Shown here: piece by piece, positions 7,539-16,265 of the stretch | How positions within the stretch are numbered: position 1 is the stretch's first letter | Layout of the letters: every line of letters starts with the position of its first letter | Assembly: GCF_000230895.2 (NCBI RefSeq) | Contig: NC_016604.1 | Span: 2,170,001 to 2,234,000, forward strand | Source: Mycolicibacterium rhodesiae NBB3 | Lineage (GTDB): Bacteria > Actinomycetota > Actinomycetes > Mycobacteriales > Mycobacteriaceae | Reading direction: 5' to 3' | DNA length: 64,000 nucleotides | Translations under genes and position numbers: made by a program | The notes under the pieces: model-generated | Database searches by the model: none | Seen by the model: only the letters and a program-made list of their open reading frames with translations | What the model was told of the DNA's origin: nothing

Positions 7539-8612
7539 GTGGGATCTTCTGCCGGAGCACTCGTCCTGATCGGCGATGCCGAATTGCGCAACGATGTCGA
7601 CCGGGTCGCCGCTGCGGCCGGCGTCCAGGTCGTCCACGCAGATGAGCCGTCCGGCCGCAAGGTGTGGGCAGGCGCGGTCGCCGTACTGCTCGATCGCGAC
7701 GCGGCTCACCGCTGCGCCCAGCGGGCCTTACCGCGTCGCAGTTGCGTCATTCTCGTGACACCGGTCCAACCCGGACCCGCCGATTTCCAGGCCGCGATCG
7801 CCGTCGGCGCGCAACACGTCGTCACGCTGCCCGACCACGACGATGAGCTGATGGCCGAACTGTCGGACGCCGCTGAAGCCGCGCTGACGGACGGTCCGCG
7901 GGGTGCGGTCGTCGCGGTCATCGGGGGACGAGGTGGTGCAGGAGCGTCGGTGTTCGCGGCAGCGCTGGCGCAGACGGCGGCGGAGGAGACCGACGCACTG
8001 CTCGTCGATGTCGATCCGTGGAGCGGGGGGATCGACCTGCTGCTGGGTCTCGAGTCCGACGCCGGGCTGCGGTGGCCGGATCTGATGCTGCAGGGCGGCC
8101 GGCTGAACTATGCGGCGCTGCGCGATGCGCTCCCTCGGCACCGTGGCCTCTGCGTGCTCTCAAGTGGTCGCCGCGGCGCCGACGTCGACGCTGCACCCCT
8201 CGGCGCGATTGTCGACGCGGGCAGCCGCGGGGGCGCGGTGGTCGTCTGCGACGTGCCGAGGAGATCGACGGCCGCTGCCGAAACCGCGCTCGAATCGGCG
8301 GATCTCGCGATCGTCGTCGTTCCCGCGGACGTGCGCTCCTGTGCGGCCGCCGAGGGGGTGGCGCGCTGGGTGTCGACCGTCAATCCCAATGCGGGCGTCG
8401 TTGTGCGCGGTCCTGCGCCCGGTGGGCTGCGATCGGCCGACGTGGCCGAGGTCGTCGGCCTTCCGTTGCTCGCCGCGATGCGACCGCAGACCGGTATCGC
8501 GGAAACCCTTGAACGCGGCGGGCTTCGGTTGCGCCGCAGAGCGCCGCTCGTCGGTGCCGCTCACCGGGTGATGGCGGTGCTGCGGCAGCATCCGGTGGTG
8601 AGTGCGGCATGA
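7539..8612 (+). CDS. ssd: Septum-site-determining protein Ssd / CpaE-like ATPase
   Basis: MinD/CpaE-type protein of 357 aa, homologue of Mtb Rv3660c (Ssd), which inhibits septation when overproduced. The N-terminal ~120 residues look like a degenerate receiver/CpaE domain. A deviant Walker A follows at GGRGGAGASVFAAALAQ, then LLVDVDPWSGGIDLLLG as the Walker A'/B region. It begins the helicase/secretion-neighbourhood Tad block, where CpaE homologues help position the pilus machine. GTG 7539 is the first plausible start, with no strong Shine-Dalgarno. The stop overlaps the next start as ATGA. Confidence 0.9.
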   Translation: MGSSAGALVLIGDAELRNDVDRVAAAAGVQVVHADEPSGRKVWAGAVAVLLDRDAAHRCAQRALPRRSCVILVTPVQPGPADFQAAIAVGAQHVVTLPDHDDELMAELSDAAEAALTDGPRGAVVAVIGGRGGAGASVFAAALAQTAAEETDALLVDVDPWSGGIDLLLGLESDAGLRWPDLMLQGGRLNYAALRDALPRHRGLCVLSSGRRGADVDAAPLGAIVDAGSRGGAVVVCDVPRRSTAAAETALESADLAIVVVPADVRSCAAAEGVARWVSTVNPNAGVVVRGPAPGGLRSADVAEVVGLPLLAAMRPQTGIAETLERGGLRLRRRAPLVGAAHRVMAVLRQHPVVSAA

Positions 8613-9775
8613 GCGCCTCGCTCATCGAGCGTGTTCGTGAGAGGTTGGCCGCGGAGTCGGCGCCTCTGCGGCCGAATGCCGTCGCCGCGGCGATCCGTGC
8701 GGAGTCCGGCGGCCTGCTGGGGGACACCGAGGTACTGAGCGGCCTGCGGGTGCTCCAGACCGAACTCACCGGCGCCGGCGTGCTCGACCCTCTCCTTCGC
8801 GCCGACAGCACCACCGACGTTCTGGTCACCGCGCCCGACGCGGTATGGGTCGACGACGGCAACGGGTTGCGTCGCACCTCGATTCGGTTCGAAGACGACG
8901 ACGCCGTCCGGCGATTGGCGCAACGACTGGCGCTGGCGGCAGGCCGCAGGCTCGACGAGGCGCAGCCATGGGTCGACGGCCAGCTGGCCGGCTTGGGGGA
9001 CGGGCAGTTCACCGTTCGGCTGCACGCCGTGTTGTCGCCGATCGCCCCCGCAGGCACATGCCTGTCGCTGCGGGTGCTGCGCCCCGCCACCCAGGACCTC
9101 GCCGCCCTGATGCGGACGGGAACCATCGAACCGTCGGCTGCGGCGCTGCTCGACGAGATCATCGCCGCGCGGCTGGCGTTCCTGGTCTCCGGCGGCACGG
9201 GCGCCGGCAAGACGACGTTGTTGGCCGCGCTCCTGGGAGCGGTTCCCGCGCACGAACGCATCGTTTGTGTGGAGGACGCCGCCGAACTGGAACCCGCACA
9301 TCCGCATCTGGTGAAACTCGTCGCGCGGAGCGCGAACGTCGAAGGCGTCGGTGAAGTCACGGTGCGCGATCTGGTCAGGCAGGCGCTGCGCATGAGACCC
9401 GACCGCATCGTGGTCGGAGAGGTCCGCGGCGCCGAGGTCGTCGATCTGCTGGCCGCACTCAACACGGGGCACGACGGCGGGGCAGGCACGGTGCACGCCA
9501 ACAGTCCGGCCGAGGTGCCCGCCAGGCTCGAGGCGCTCGCCGCGGTCGGCGGCCTGGACCGGGGTGCGTTGCACAGTCAGCTCGCGGCGGCCGTTCAGGT
9601 GCTGGTGCACGTCAGCCGAGACCACGCGGGTGTGCGCCGACTGAACGAGATCGCAGTGCTCAGTGCGGCCGCCGACGGCCGGGTCCGCGCGGTCACCGCG
9701 TGGCGCACCGGCGCGGGGTTCGACTGCGGTGCTGAGCGGCTACGCAACCTCGTTCGTGAACGGGCACCGGCATGA
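8609..9775 (+). CDS. TadA-family secretion ATPase
   Basis: Type II/IV secretion ATPase (CpaF/TadA family) of 388 aa, homologue of Mtb Rv3659c. Walker A is SGGTGAGKTTLL. The Asp box and Walker B region are RPDRIVVGEVRG, and the His box is HDGGAGTVHANS. It powers assembly of Flp-type pili with the TadB/C pair encoded next. Start and stop both overlap neighbours by ATGA, indicating translational coupling. Confidence 0.95.
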   Translation: MSASLIERVRERLAAESAPLRPNAVAAAIRAESGGLLGDTEVLSGLRVLQTELTGAGVLDPLLRADSTTDVLVTAPDAVWVDDGNGLRRTSIRFEDDDAVRRLAQRLALAAGRRLDEAQPWVDGQLAGLGDGQFTVRLHAVLSPIAPAGTCLSLRVLRPATQDLAALMRTGTIEPSAAALLDEIIAARLAFLVSGGTGAGKTTLLAALLGAVPAHERIVCVEDAAELEPAHPHLVKLVARSANVEGVGEVTVRDLVRQALRMRPDRIVVGEVRGAEVVDLLAALNTGHDGGAGTVHANSPAEVPARLEALAAVGGLDRGALHSQLAAAVQVLVHVSRDHAGVRRLNEIAVLSAAADGRVRAVTAWRTGAGFDCGAERLRNLVRERAPA

Positions 9776-10572
9776 GTGCTGCGGCACTGGCGCTTGCCCT
9801 CGCGCTGCTGACGACGCCGCGTCCATCCGCGCATCGGCTCCGTGTGCGAACCGTCCGCTCGGCACGGCACGGCATCGCCGAGGCCTCCGGTCGGATGGGG
9901 ATTCCCGCGGTGGTGGTGCTGGCCCTCGTGTTGGCTGCAACGACATCGATCGGGATCGTCGCTGCCGTGGCGATGGTGGGGGTGACCGTGGAAGCTCGTC
10001 GAAGGAGTCGCCGGCGGCGCCACACGCGTACCGCCGAAGCCGCCGCGCTGCGCGGGGCGCTGGACGTCCTCGTCGGGGAGATGCGGGTGGGAGCCCACCC
10101 GGTCGCCGCGCTGAGTGTCGCCGCCGATGACGTAGGCGGGGCCGTGGCCAGCGCCCTGCGGACCGTCGCGGCACGGGCGCGCCTTGGGGCCGACGTCGCC
10201 GCAGGGATGCTCGGGGTGGCGCGGCGCTCGGCATTACCCGAGCAGTGGGAGCGGCTCGCGGTGTGCTGGCAACTCGCACAGACCCACGGTCTGGCCATCG
10301 GGAGCCTGATGCAGACCGTGCAGCGGGATCTGATTGAGCGGGAACGGTTCTCATGTCGTGTCGAGGCCGGTATGGCCGGCGCGCGTACCACCGCGGCGGT
10401 CCTGGCGGGCCTCCCTGTCATCGGGATCGGCCTCGGTCAGCTGATCGGAGCGGACCCGGTGGGCTTCCTGCTGTCGGGGGGATTGGGTGATTGGCTGTTG
10501 GCGCTCGGCGTGCTGCTGGCCTGTGCCGGCCTGCTGTGGTGTGATCGGATCACCGGCGGAGTATCGAGATGA
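9772..10572 (+). CDS. TadB-like type II secretion F domain protein
   Basis: Inner-membrane platform protein of 266 aa (Rv3658c type). A short N-terminal hydrophobic pair around IPAVVVLALVLAATTSIGIVAAVAMVGV precedes a basic stretch (EARRRSRRRRHTR). A cytoplasmic GspF-like helical domain follows (DVLVGEMRVGAHPVAAL...), with C-terminal membrane helices (GGLGDWLLALGVLLACAGLLW). It pairs with the following TadC-like protein to form the platform moved by the TadA ATPase. It overlaps both neighbours by 4 bp. Confidence 0.9.
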   Translation: MSAAALALALALLTTPRPSAHRLRVRTVRSARHGIAEASGRMGIPAVVVLALVLAATTSIGIVAAVAMVGVTVEARRRSRRRRHTRTAEAAALRGALDVLVGEMRVGAHPVAALSVAADDVGGAVASALRTVAARARLGADVAAGMLGVARRSALPEQWERLAVCWQLAQTHGLAIGSLMQTVQRDLIERERFSCRVEAGMAGARTTAAVLAGLPVIGIGLGQLIGADPVGFLLSGGLGDWLLALGVLLACAGLLWCDRITGGVSR

Positions 10573-11156
10573 GCTGGGCGGCAATGCTGTTGGCTGCTGC
10601 ACTGTGGCTCGGGGCCGATACATCGAGAGCGCGCATCCAACTGCGTGGGGTGCAGACGTCGCGACGTCCGTCCGCTGGCCCCAGGGTGGATCCGCTGGCC
10701 GCCGCGTCGACGCTGGAGGTGCTCGCGGCCTGCCTACGGTCGGGGATGGCGGTGTCGACGGCGGCCGGTGCGGTGGCGCCGTCAGCGCCGCCGAATCTGG
10801 CGAAGATTCTGCAGAGGGCCTCGGATCTGCTTGCGCTCGGGGCTGATCCGGCGTCGGCGTGGTCGGATCCAGACCCTGGGGCACGCGGACAGCGCACCGA
10901 CGATCACGCCGAGGCATTCCTGCGTCTGGCCCGCCGGTCGGCATCCTCGGGCGCCGCGCTGGCGCAGGGGGTTGCCGAGCTGGCCACCCAGACTCGCGAC
11001 GAGGCCGCCGACGCCGCCCGCGCGGCCGCGGAACGGGCATCGGTGTTGATTGCGGGTCCGCTGGGGTTGTGCTATCTGCCGGCGTTCCTGTGTCTGGGCA
11101 TCGTTCCGGTCGTCGCGGGCCTGGCGGCCGATGTGCTGCGTTCTGGTGTGTTCTGA
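10569..11156 (+). CDS. TadC-like type II secretion F domain protein
   Basis: Protein of 195 aa (Rv3657c type), the shorter partner of the TadB-like platform protein. An N-terminal helix (MLLAAALWLG) and a GspF-like helical region (STLEVLAACLRSGMAVSTAA) are followed by a long Ala/Arg helix and a closing hydrophobic segment (LIAGPLGLCYLPAFLCLGIVPVVAGL). The ATG overlaps the TadB stop (ATGA). Confidence 0.88.
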   Translation: MSWAAMLLAAALWLGADTSRARIQLRGVQTSRRPSAGPRVDPLAAASTLEVLAACLRSGMAVSTAAGAVAPSAPPNLAKILQRASDLLALGADPASAWSDPDPGARGQRTDDHAEAFLRLARRSASSGAALAQGVAELATQTRDEAADAARAAAERASVLIAGPLGLCYLPAFLCLGIVPVVAGLAADVLRSGVF

Positions 11157-11175
11157 CAAGTGAAGGGGAAATCGA

Positions 11176-11379
11176 TTGACAATCAACTGGATTCGCTCAG
11201 TCAAGACGAGACTGGGCCTGCTGGTCGTGGACGAAAGTGGCATGTCCACGGTCGAGTACGCAATCGGGACCATCGCGGCGGCCGCGTTCGGCGCCATCTT
11301 GTACACCGTGGTGACCGGCGACTCGATCGTCAGCGCGCTGACCAACATCATCACCCGCGCGCTGAACACCAACGTCTAG
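11176..11379 (+). CDS. Flp-like pilin, DUF4244 (Rv3656c type)
   Basis: Protein of 67 aa with a basic N terminus (WIRSVKTRLG), then DESGMSTVEYAIGTIAAAAFGAILYTVV. The G-M-S-T-V-E-Y core is the class IVb prepilin processing region with Glu at +5 relative to the predicted cut, followed by the pilin hydrophobic helix. It is the likely major subunit of the pilus built by the preceding genes. The TTG start at 11176 has AAGGGGAA (11163-11170) about 6 bases upstream. No prepilin peptidase gene is in the window. Confidence 0.9.
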   Translation: MTINWIRSVKTRLGLLVVDESGMSTVEYAIGTIAAAAFGAILYTVVTGDSIVSALTNIITRALNTNV

Positions 11380-11381
11380 GC

Positions 11382-11702
11382 GGTGAGGTCGGCGGCGCCA
11401 CGATCGAGGCGGCGTTCGGTATCGCAGGTCTGGTCGTCGTGCTGCTGGTGTGCGCGTCGAGCCTCACCGCGGTGTCGATGCACATCCGCTGTATCGATGC
11501 GGCCAGGGAGGCGGCACGGCTGGCGGCGCGGGGCGACGACGGATCAGGCGCCGCCCGTGCCATCGCACCGCAGGGCGCCGTGGTGCATGTCCGCCGCGAC
11601 GGTGAACACGTCGTCGCCGTTGTCTCGGCGCGTTCGGCGCTACTGCCGGGCATCACCATCGCGGGACGCGCTGTCGCCGCGGCGGAGCCTGGTCAACGGT
11701 GA
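11382..11702 (+). CDS. TadE-like minor pilin (Rv3655c type), start unresolved
   Basis: The frame opening at GEVGGATIEAAFG shows the classic TadE N terminus: a short leader with T-I-E-A-A, hydrophobic helix GIAGLVVVLLVCASSLTAVSM, then RCIDAAREAARLAARGD. It is about 106 aa. No ATG, GTG or TTG lies in this frame near the expected start. A GTG at 11383, just past the pilin stop, is one nucleotide out of frame; the frame is otherwise open back to GTG 11160, which would overlap the whole pilin gene. A one-base deletion near 11390, a sequencing error or a non-canonical start (ATC) could explain it. I give the coding span, not a proven start. Confidence 0.72.
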   Translation, partial: GEVGGATIEAAFGIAGLVVVLLVCASSLTAVSMHIRCIDAAREAARLAARGDDGSGAARAIAPQGAVVHVRRDGEHVVAVVSARSALLPGITIAGRAVAAAEPGQR

Positions 11703-11718
11703 CCACGGCTCGGTCACC

Positions 11719-12036
11719 TTGGTGGCCGTGGCGATGATGACGGGAATCATCGCGATGACCGTCGCGTGTGTGTACGTCGGTGCAGCGGTGGCGGCGCGTC
11801 ACCGCGGCCAGGCGACGGCCGATCTCGCGGCGCTGGCAGCGGCGGGATGGCTCACTCAGGGTGTCGACGCCGCATGTGCCCGCGCCGTCGCGCTGGCCGA
11901 AGCGATGGACACGACGGTGGTGGACTGCGCCGTGACAGAACTCGATGTCGTTGTCGCCGTTGAGGTTCCTGTGACGCTGGGGCGGCTGGGCACAGGTACG
12001 GCACGCGCCGTCGCCAGGGCGGGTCCGGTCGAATGA
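11719..12036 (+). CDS. Rv3654c-family TadE-like protein, start unresolved
   Basis: Protein of about 105 aa with N-terminal hydrophobic helix LVAVAMMTGIIAMTVACVYVGAAV followed by ARHRGQATADLAALAAAGW, typical of the small TadE-like protein between the Tad genes and the helicase. Family members normally carry D-x-G-S-x-T before the helix. Those residues (DHGSVT) are encoded just upstream in frame (11701-11718), so true initiation is probably earlier than TTG 11719. The GTG overlapping the TadE stop (11699) is one base out of frame, the same offset as in the preceding gene; CTG 11689 is in frame. Confidence 0.7.
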   Translation: MVAVAMMTGIIAMTVACVYVGAAVAARHRGQATADLAALAAAGWLTQGVDAACARAVALAEAMDTTVVDCAVTELDVVVAVEVPVTLGRLGTGTARAVARAGPVE

Positions 12037-12042
12037 CAACGG

Positions 12043-13056
12043 CTAGTCTTGCATCGACGCGATTTCGTCGGCGGTGGGCTCACGTAGCGTGGCCAGTCCG
12101 GCGAAGACGTCGTCGTCGAGCTCGACCCGGTTGACCGTGACATGCACCGGCGTCCATCCGCCGTCGTTGGCCACCATCCGCAACGTGCCCGAGGTGCCTC
12201 CGGCGGCGAATTCAACTCCCATTCTTGCCATCTGGTCACGATCGGATGGGTGCACCGTGTGATCGCCTGCCAGGCTGGCGCGCCAGTCGAAAAACGGGAC
12301 CGGGTCGTCGAGCCATTTCAGCAACGTCCAGTTCGTGAGGTCGAGAAGCGCACGGTACGAGCCTGGCTGCGCGAGCCCCTTGAGTATGCGCTGCGCCAGG
12401 TAGTCGTGCGGATCCGACTTGCCGTCGCGCTCACCGCGCCAGTTCATCGCCCGAAGGATCAGCCGTTGGCTGCCGTCGTCCTGTTCCTCGGCCAGCACCC
12501 TGGCGACGAAGCCGATGGTGATCGGCTCGCCGGCGTGGTCCGTGACGTCCCACGAATTACACACGGTCTGACCGGGTTCCCGCGTGATCGTCATCGACAG
12601 GACCTTGGCCTCGCTCGGATTGAGTTCGCGCTTGGGAAGATCTTCGGCGAACGCCCTGCCGTGGGTCACTTGGCTGTCCGGTGCCCATCCGCTGTTGTGC
12701 AGAGACTCCGTGGTGTCGGTAGCGGTCCCGTTGGTGAGGTCCCAGACGAGCGGTCCGGGAATCGGACGGTCCGGTGGTTCCATATCGGGGGGGCCGATCC
12801 ACATGTGCACACCGTGGATTCGACCGTCCGTCATCTGAACGACCTCGGTGCGGATGACGCGGTCATTCTTCGGCGTGATGCTGCTCAGACCCTGTCCGGC
12901 GCGCACGGTCTCACCGATCGCCGTCTGGATCGCCATCAAATGCGGATTTCGCCTCAAAAACGCGCTGACCGGAACCATGTTCTTGGTTCGACGACCCTGC
13001 GCGACCACGGCGGGTTCGCTGCCCAGCGTCTCCACGAGCAGCCAGTCGTGGTTCAT
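12043..13056 (-). CDS. GAF-PAS-PAS tandem-domain protein (Rv3651 type)
   Basis: Protein of 337 aa matching Mtb Rv3651 (345 aa) by place and size. That protein folds as a GAF domain followed by two PAS domains without an output domain, and its ligand is not established. Visible landmarks are a GAF-like first part (DWLLVETLGSEPAVVAQG), a central segment with MTITREPGQTVCNSWDVTDHAGEP, and a C-terminal PAS-like strand set (GVEFAAGGTSGTLRMVAND). No membrane segment or enzyme motif is seen. It converges on the Tad block (7 bp between stops) and has its own upstream region. Confidence 0.8.
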   Translation of the reverse strand: MNHDWLLVETLGSEPAVVAQGRRTKNMVPVSAFLRRNPHLMAIQTAIGETVRAGQGLSSITPKNDRVIRTEVVQMTDGRIHGVHMWIGPPDMEPPDRPIPGPLVWDLTNGTATDTTESLHNSGWAPDSQVTHGRAFAEDLPKRELNPSEAKVLSMTITREPGQTVCNSWDVTDHAGEPITIGFVARVLAEEQDDGSQRLILRAMNWRGERDGKSDPHDYLAQRILKGLAQPGSYRALLDLTNWTLLKWLDDPVPFFDWRASLAGDHTVHPSDRDQMARMGVEFAAGGTSGTLRMVANDGGWTPVHVTVNRVELDDDVFAGLATLREPTADEIASMQD

Positions 13057-13150
13057 GAAGGGCAGTTTAGGGCGGGACAGATGGCCGCTTGCATCCGATG
13101 GTCACCTACGGAATTCGTTGTGAAACGACTCTCTTGCAGCACATCGCAGG

Positions 13151-13179
13151 ATTTTCGCGGGCGTCAGTTAACTCGTCAA
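13151..13179 (-). promoter_or_regulatory. Candidate promoter for the GAF-PAS gene
   Basis: On the minus strand TTGACG (13179-13174) and GAAAAT (13156-13151) are 17 bases apart, about 95 bases upstream of the ATG at 13056. The -35 is good and the -10 only moderate. Confidence 0.4.
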
Positions 13180-13280
13180 GAGTTGCGATACCCACTCCGA
13201 CAAGGTATTTTTCGACTGCACCCGACTTTTATGGGATTGGGAACGGATCGCGTTGTCCGGCCGTTCGACCGCGGGGCCGC

Positions 13281-13312
13281 AGAGGCGACCGTTCGAGGGG
13301 TCGGTCGCCCTC
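13281..13312 (-). terminator. Hairpin after the helicase gene
   Basis: On the minus strand AGAGGGCGACCG and CGGTCGCCTCT form an 11-bp stem with one bulged G and a 10-base loop, starting about 10 bases after the helicase stop. No T-run follows, so it may be an L-shaped mycobacterial terminator or an mRNA end stabiliser. Confidence 0.5.
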
Positions 13313-13321
13313 TGGGGAAAT

Positions 13322-15661
13322 TCACTCCATCCCCTCGCCGAGCTCGCCCAACACCAGGCGCAGCACCGCGATCGCACCCTCTTTGTCCAGCGGGTCGTTT
13401 CCGTTGCCGCATTTGGGCGACTGCACGCACGAAGGGCAGCCCGACGGGCATTCGCACGCCTCGATCGCCGCCGCGGTCGCCGACCACCAGGTGCTGATCT
13501 TTCGAAAGCCGCGGTCGGCGAAGCCTGCCCCGCCCGGGTAGCCGTCGTAGACGAATATCGTTGGCAGACCCTCCACCGGACCGATGGCTGTCGACACCCC
13601 ACCGATATCACCGCGGTCGCAGCTGGCGACCAGGGGCAGCAAGCCGATCGCCGCGTGTTCGGCCGCATGCAGCGAACCCGGCACGCGCAGCGGCTCTATC
13701 CCGTTGTGCTCCAACACCTCCGGTTCGATGGTGCACATCACCGCGATGGTCTCCAGCGTTCGTGTCGGCATCTCGAGCTCGACGAAGTCGATGACCTCGC
13801 CGGTCAACTCGCGGCGCAGATACCCGATCACGGTGTTCGTCACTGAGACCGGGACCAATCCAACTGTCACCGGTCCGTAGGTCTTTCGTTCCCCCTCGCC
13901 GGTGACGACGATGTCGGTCAGCTCGCGGGCGAACGTTGTATATCCCGGGTCTTCGGCGTGGACGAACGCGACGCCGTCCTCGAAATCGAGCGAGTCGACG
14001 ATGTAGCTCTCACCCTGGTGCAGATAGACGGCGCCGGGATGAACCGATGCCGGCGCCTGTCCTGCGCCCGTACTGCCCAGCAGCCGACCGGTGCCGGCTT
14101 CCAGGATCGCGATCTGGCCGCCCGATGAACCGCGGATGTCCACGGCTGGATGCGGATCCACACCAGGAGTGGCGAAGTAGCCCGTGGGCCGGCGACGTAA
14201 CAAGCCGTCGTCGACGAGCGAGGCGGCGACCGCTTCGGCATTCCACATCCGCACCTCTGCTTCGCTGAGCGGGAGTTCGGTTGCGGCGCAGAGCAGTTGC
14301 GGTCCGAGGACGTACGGGTTGGACGGGTCGATGACGACGCGCTCGATCGGCTTGTCCAGCAGCGCCGCCGGATGATGGACGAGGTAGGTGTCAAGCGGAT
14401 CGTCGCGGGCGATCAGCACGATCAGCGCGCTCTGCCCGCGTCGCCCCGCGCGACCGGCCTGTTGCCAGAAGGACGTCACCGTGCCGGGGAACCCGGCCAG
14501 CACGACGGCGTCGAGGCCCGCGATGTCGACACCGAGCTCCAAGGCGTTCGTCGTCGCCAGCCCCCGCAATTCACCCTCGGCCAACGCGCGTTCCAATGCG
14601 CGACGGTCTTCTGCCAGATAGCCCGCCCGATAGGACGCCACCCGACCGGCGAGATCCGGTGCGAGCTCCTCCAGCCTGGCCCGTGCGCCGAGCGCGGTGA
14701 GTTCTGCGCCGCGGCGTGACCGCACGAACGTCAGCGTGCGGGCTCCCTCGGCGATCAGGTTGCCCATCACGCGGGCGGCATCCGCGCCGGCGGAACGTCG
14801 GACCGGGGCGCCGTTTTCGCCGACGAGATCGTCCAGCAGCGCGGGCTCCCACAATGCGATGGTGCGTGCGCCCTGCGGCGATCCGTCCTCGGTCACCTCG
14901 GCGACGGTCTGCCCGATCAGCTCCGACGCCGTGATCGCAGGCGATGCGGTGGTGGCGCTGGCGAAGATCACCGTTGGGCCGGAATGGTCTGACCCACCCG
15001 CCGAGTAGCGATTGCTCAACCGCAGTAGACGCCGCAGCACCATTGCCACGTTGGATCCGAAAACGCCTCGGTAGTAATGACATTCGTCGACCACGATGTA
15101 CCGCAGATTCCGCAGGAACACCGCCCAGCGGGCGTGGTTACGAAGCAGCGACAGGTGAATCATGTCCGGATTGGAGAAGATCCACCGGGATCGCTCCCGC
15201 GCGAAGCGCCGCACGTCGGTTGAGCTGTCGCCGTCGTACGAGCTCGGGGCGACGTCGCGCAGCGCGGGTACCGATTCGGTGAGGGCCACGGCCGCGCGCA
15301 ATTGATCGTGGCCGAGCGCCTTGGTAGGCGAGAGATAGAGCACCCGGGCACGCGCATCAGCTCTCAGCGCTGTCAGTATCGGCAACTGGTACGCCAGCGA
15401 CTTGCCCGAGGCGGTGCCGGTGCTCAGCACGACGTGGCGACCGGAGTGCGCGAGGTCGGCCGCGGCGAGCTGGTGCGACCACAGGGTCGTGATGCCGCGA
15501 TCAACAAACGCCTGCACCACATCTGGTTCGGCCCACGCCGGCCACGCGTGCTGGCGGCCTTGCCGCGCTGCGAGATCGGCGACATGACGCAACGGGTCGT
15601 GACCGCCGGGTGTGGCGCCGTCGACCGCGCAAGCAAGCAGCTCGCGGCCGAAATCCGCCAT
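13322..15661 (-). CDS. DEAD/DEAH helicase, MrfA/YprA-like (Rv3649 type)
   Basis: Superfamily 2 helicase of 779 aa. Motif I is STGTASGKSLAYQ, motif II is VDECHYYRG (DECH), motif III is FASATTASP. The helicase C half has TNALELGVDIAGLD and QQAGRAGRRGQ. The C terminus carries a DUF1998-like zinc cluster, CECPSGCPSCVQSPKCG, four cysteines as in MrfA (mitomycin repair factor A) of Bacillus. In the family this is a 3'-5' DNA helicase for repair of DNA crosslinks. ATG 15661 is preferred over GTG 15664 because AGGAGG lies 7 bases upstream. It is a constant neighbour of actinobacterial Tad genes for reasons not understood. Confidence 0.92.
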   Translation of the reverse strand: MADFGRELLACAVDGATPGGHDPLRHVADLAARQGRQHAWPAWAEPDVVQAFVDRGITTLWSHQLAAADLAHSGRHVVLSTGTASGKSLAYQLPILTALRADARARVLYLSPTKALGHDQLRAAVALTESVPALRDVAPSSYDGDSSTDVRRFARERSRWIFSNPDMIHLSLLRNHARWAVFLRNLRYIVVDECHYYRGVFGSNVAMVLRRLLRLSNRYSAGGSDHSGPTVIFASATTASPAITASELIGQTVAEVTEDGSPQGARTIALWEPALLDDLVGENGAPVRRSAGADAARVMGNLIAEGARTLTFVRSRRGAELTALGARARLEELAPDLAGRVASYRAGYLAEDRRALERALAEGELRGLATTNALELGVDIAGLDAVVLAGFPGTVTSFWQQAGRAGRRGQSALIVLIARDDPLDTYLVHHPAALLDKPIERVVIDPSNPYVLGPQLLCAATELPLSEAEVRMWNAEAVAASLVDDGLLRRRPTGYFATPGVDPHPAVDIRGSSGGQIAILEAGTGRLLGSTGAGQAPASVHPGAVYLHQGESYIVDSLDFEDGVAFVHAEDPGYTTFARELTDIVVTGEGERKTYGPVTVGLVPVSVTNTVIGYLRRELTGEVIDFVELEMPTRTLETIAVMCTIEPEVLEHNGIEPLRVPGSLHAAEHAAIGLLPLVASCDRGDIGGVSTAIGPVEGLPTIFVYDGYPGGAGFADRGFRKISTWWSATAAAIEACECPSGCPSCVQSPKCGNGNDPLDKEGAIAVLRLVLGELGEGME

Positions 15662-15785
15662 CACATGCCCTCCTGAGACGTTTCGTAGGTGAATTGTTCC
15701 TCAAACGATTACTTCTCCACTGTCGCCGCAGCCCAGAACGTGATTGACTGACCCCGGTCGCAGCTTCTGTGTTCGTGTATTCGCA

Positions 15786-15822
15786 CTCGCAGGATCGACG
15801 TTGCGGTCGCGGTTCCTGCGAG
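15786..15822 (+). promoter_or_regulatory. Inverted repeat in the cspA upstream region
   Basis: CTCGCAGG (15786-15793) and CCTGCGAG (15815-15822) are perfect 8-bp arms around a 21-base loop, about 115 bases before the cspA start. It may be an operator or a leader hairpin. The rest of the 276-bp gap between helicase and cspA shows no gene. Confidence 0.35.
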
Positions 15823-15937
15823 GGTTGTAGGTCGGGTCGAGTTCCGAGCACTCCACGGGGGTATGGCGGTCGGAACGGGCCACGGTGCACCGAGTGGTGA
15901 ACCGGCACCCGGTATGAAGAGAAGGAAAGTACGAGAG

Positions 15938-16141
15938 ATGCCACAGGGAACTGTGAAGTGGTTCAACGCGGAGAAGGGCTTCGGGTTCATCGCGCCCGAG
16001 GACGGTTCTGCGGATGTGTTCGTCCACTACACGGAAATTCAAGGAAGCGGTTTCCGCACCCTTGAGGAGAACCAGAAGGTCGAGTTCGAGGTTGGCCAGA
16101 GCCCCAAGGGCCCGCAGGCCACAGGCGTTCGCGCCGTCTAA
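15938..16141 (+). CDS. cspA: Cold shock protein CspA
   Basis: Protein of 67 aa consisting of a single cold-shock domain, an RNA/ssDNA-binding five-stranded barrel. RNP1 is KGFGFIAP and RNP2 is DVFVHYTEI; the start [17 protein letters not shown] is canonical. It acts as an RNA chaperone. ATG 15938 follows an A/G-rich stretch (GAAGGAAAG). A long untranslated leader is likely, as is common for cold-shock genes. An intrinsic terminator follows immediately. Confidence 0.97.
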   Translation: MPQGTVKWFNAEKGFGFIAPEDGSADVFVHYTEIQGSGFRTLEENQKVEFEVGQSPKGPQATGVRAV

Positions 16142-16158
16142 CCGACGTACCCAAGGAA

Positions 16159-16205
16159 ACCCCCCGCACAGCCCGACACCGGGCACCGCGGGGGTGTTTT
16201 CGTTT
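16159..16205 (+). terminator. Intrinsic terminator of cspA
   Basis: CCCCCGC (16161-16167) pairs with GCGGGGG (16188-16194) around an inner GCCC/GGGC stem, followed by TGTTTTCGTTT. Confidence 0.85.
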
Positions 16206-16265
16206 GGAGGGTCACCCGGCCCGGCGACGCGTCGGTAGGGCGGTCGGGGGCTTAGTGTCGTCGTT

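Noticed and set aside
12142-13497. 451-codon plus-strand frame
   Set aside because: Antisense to the GAF-PAS gene and the helicase end; no domain, and high-GC shadow composition.
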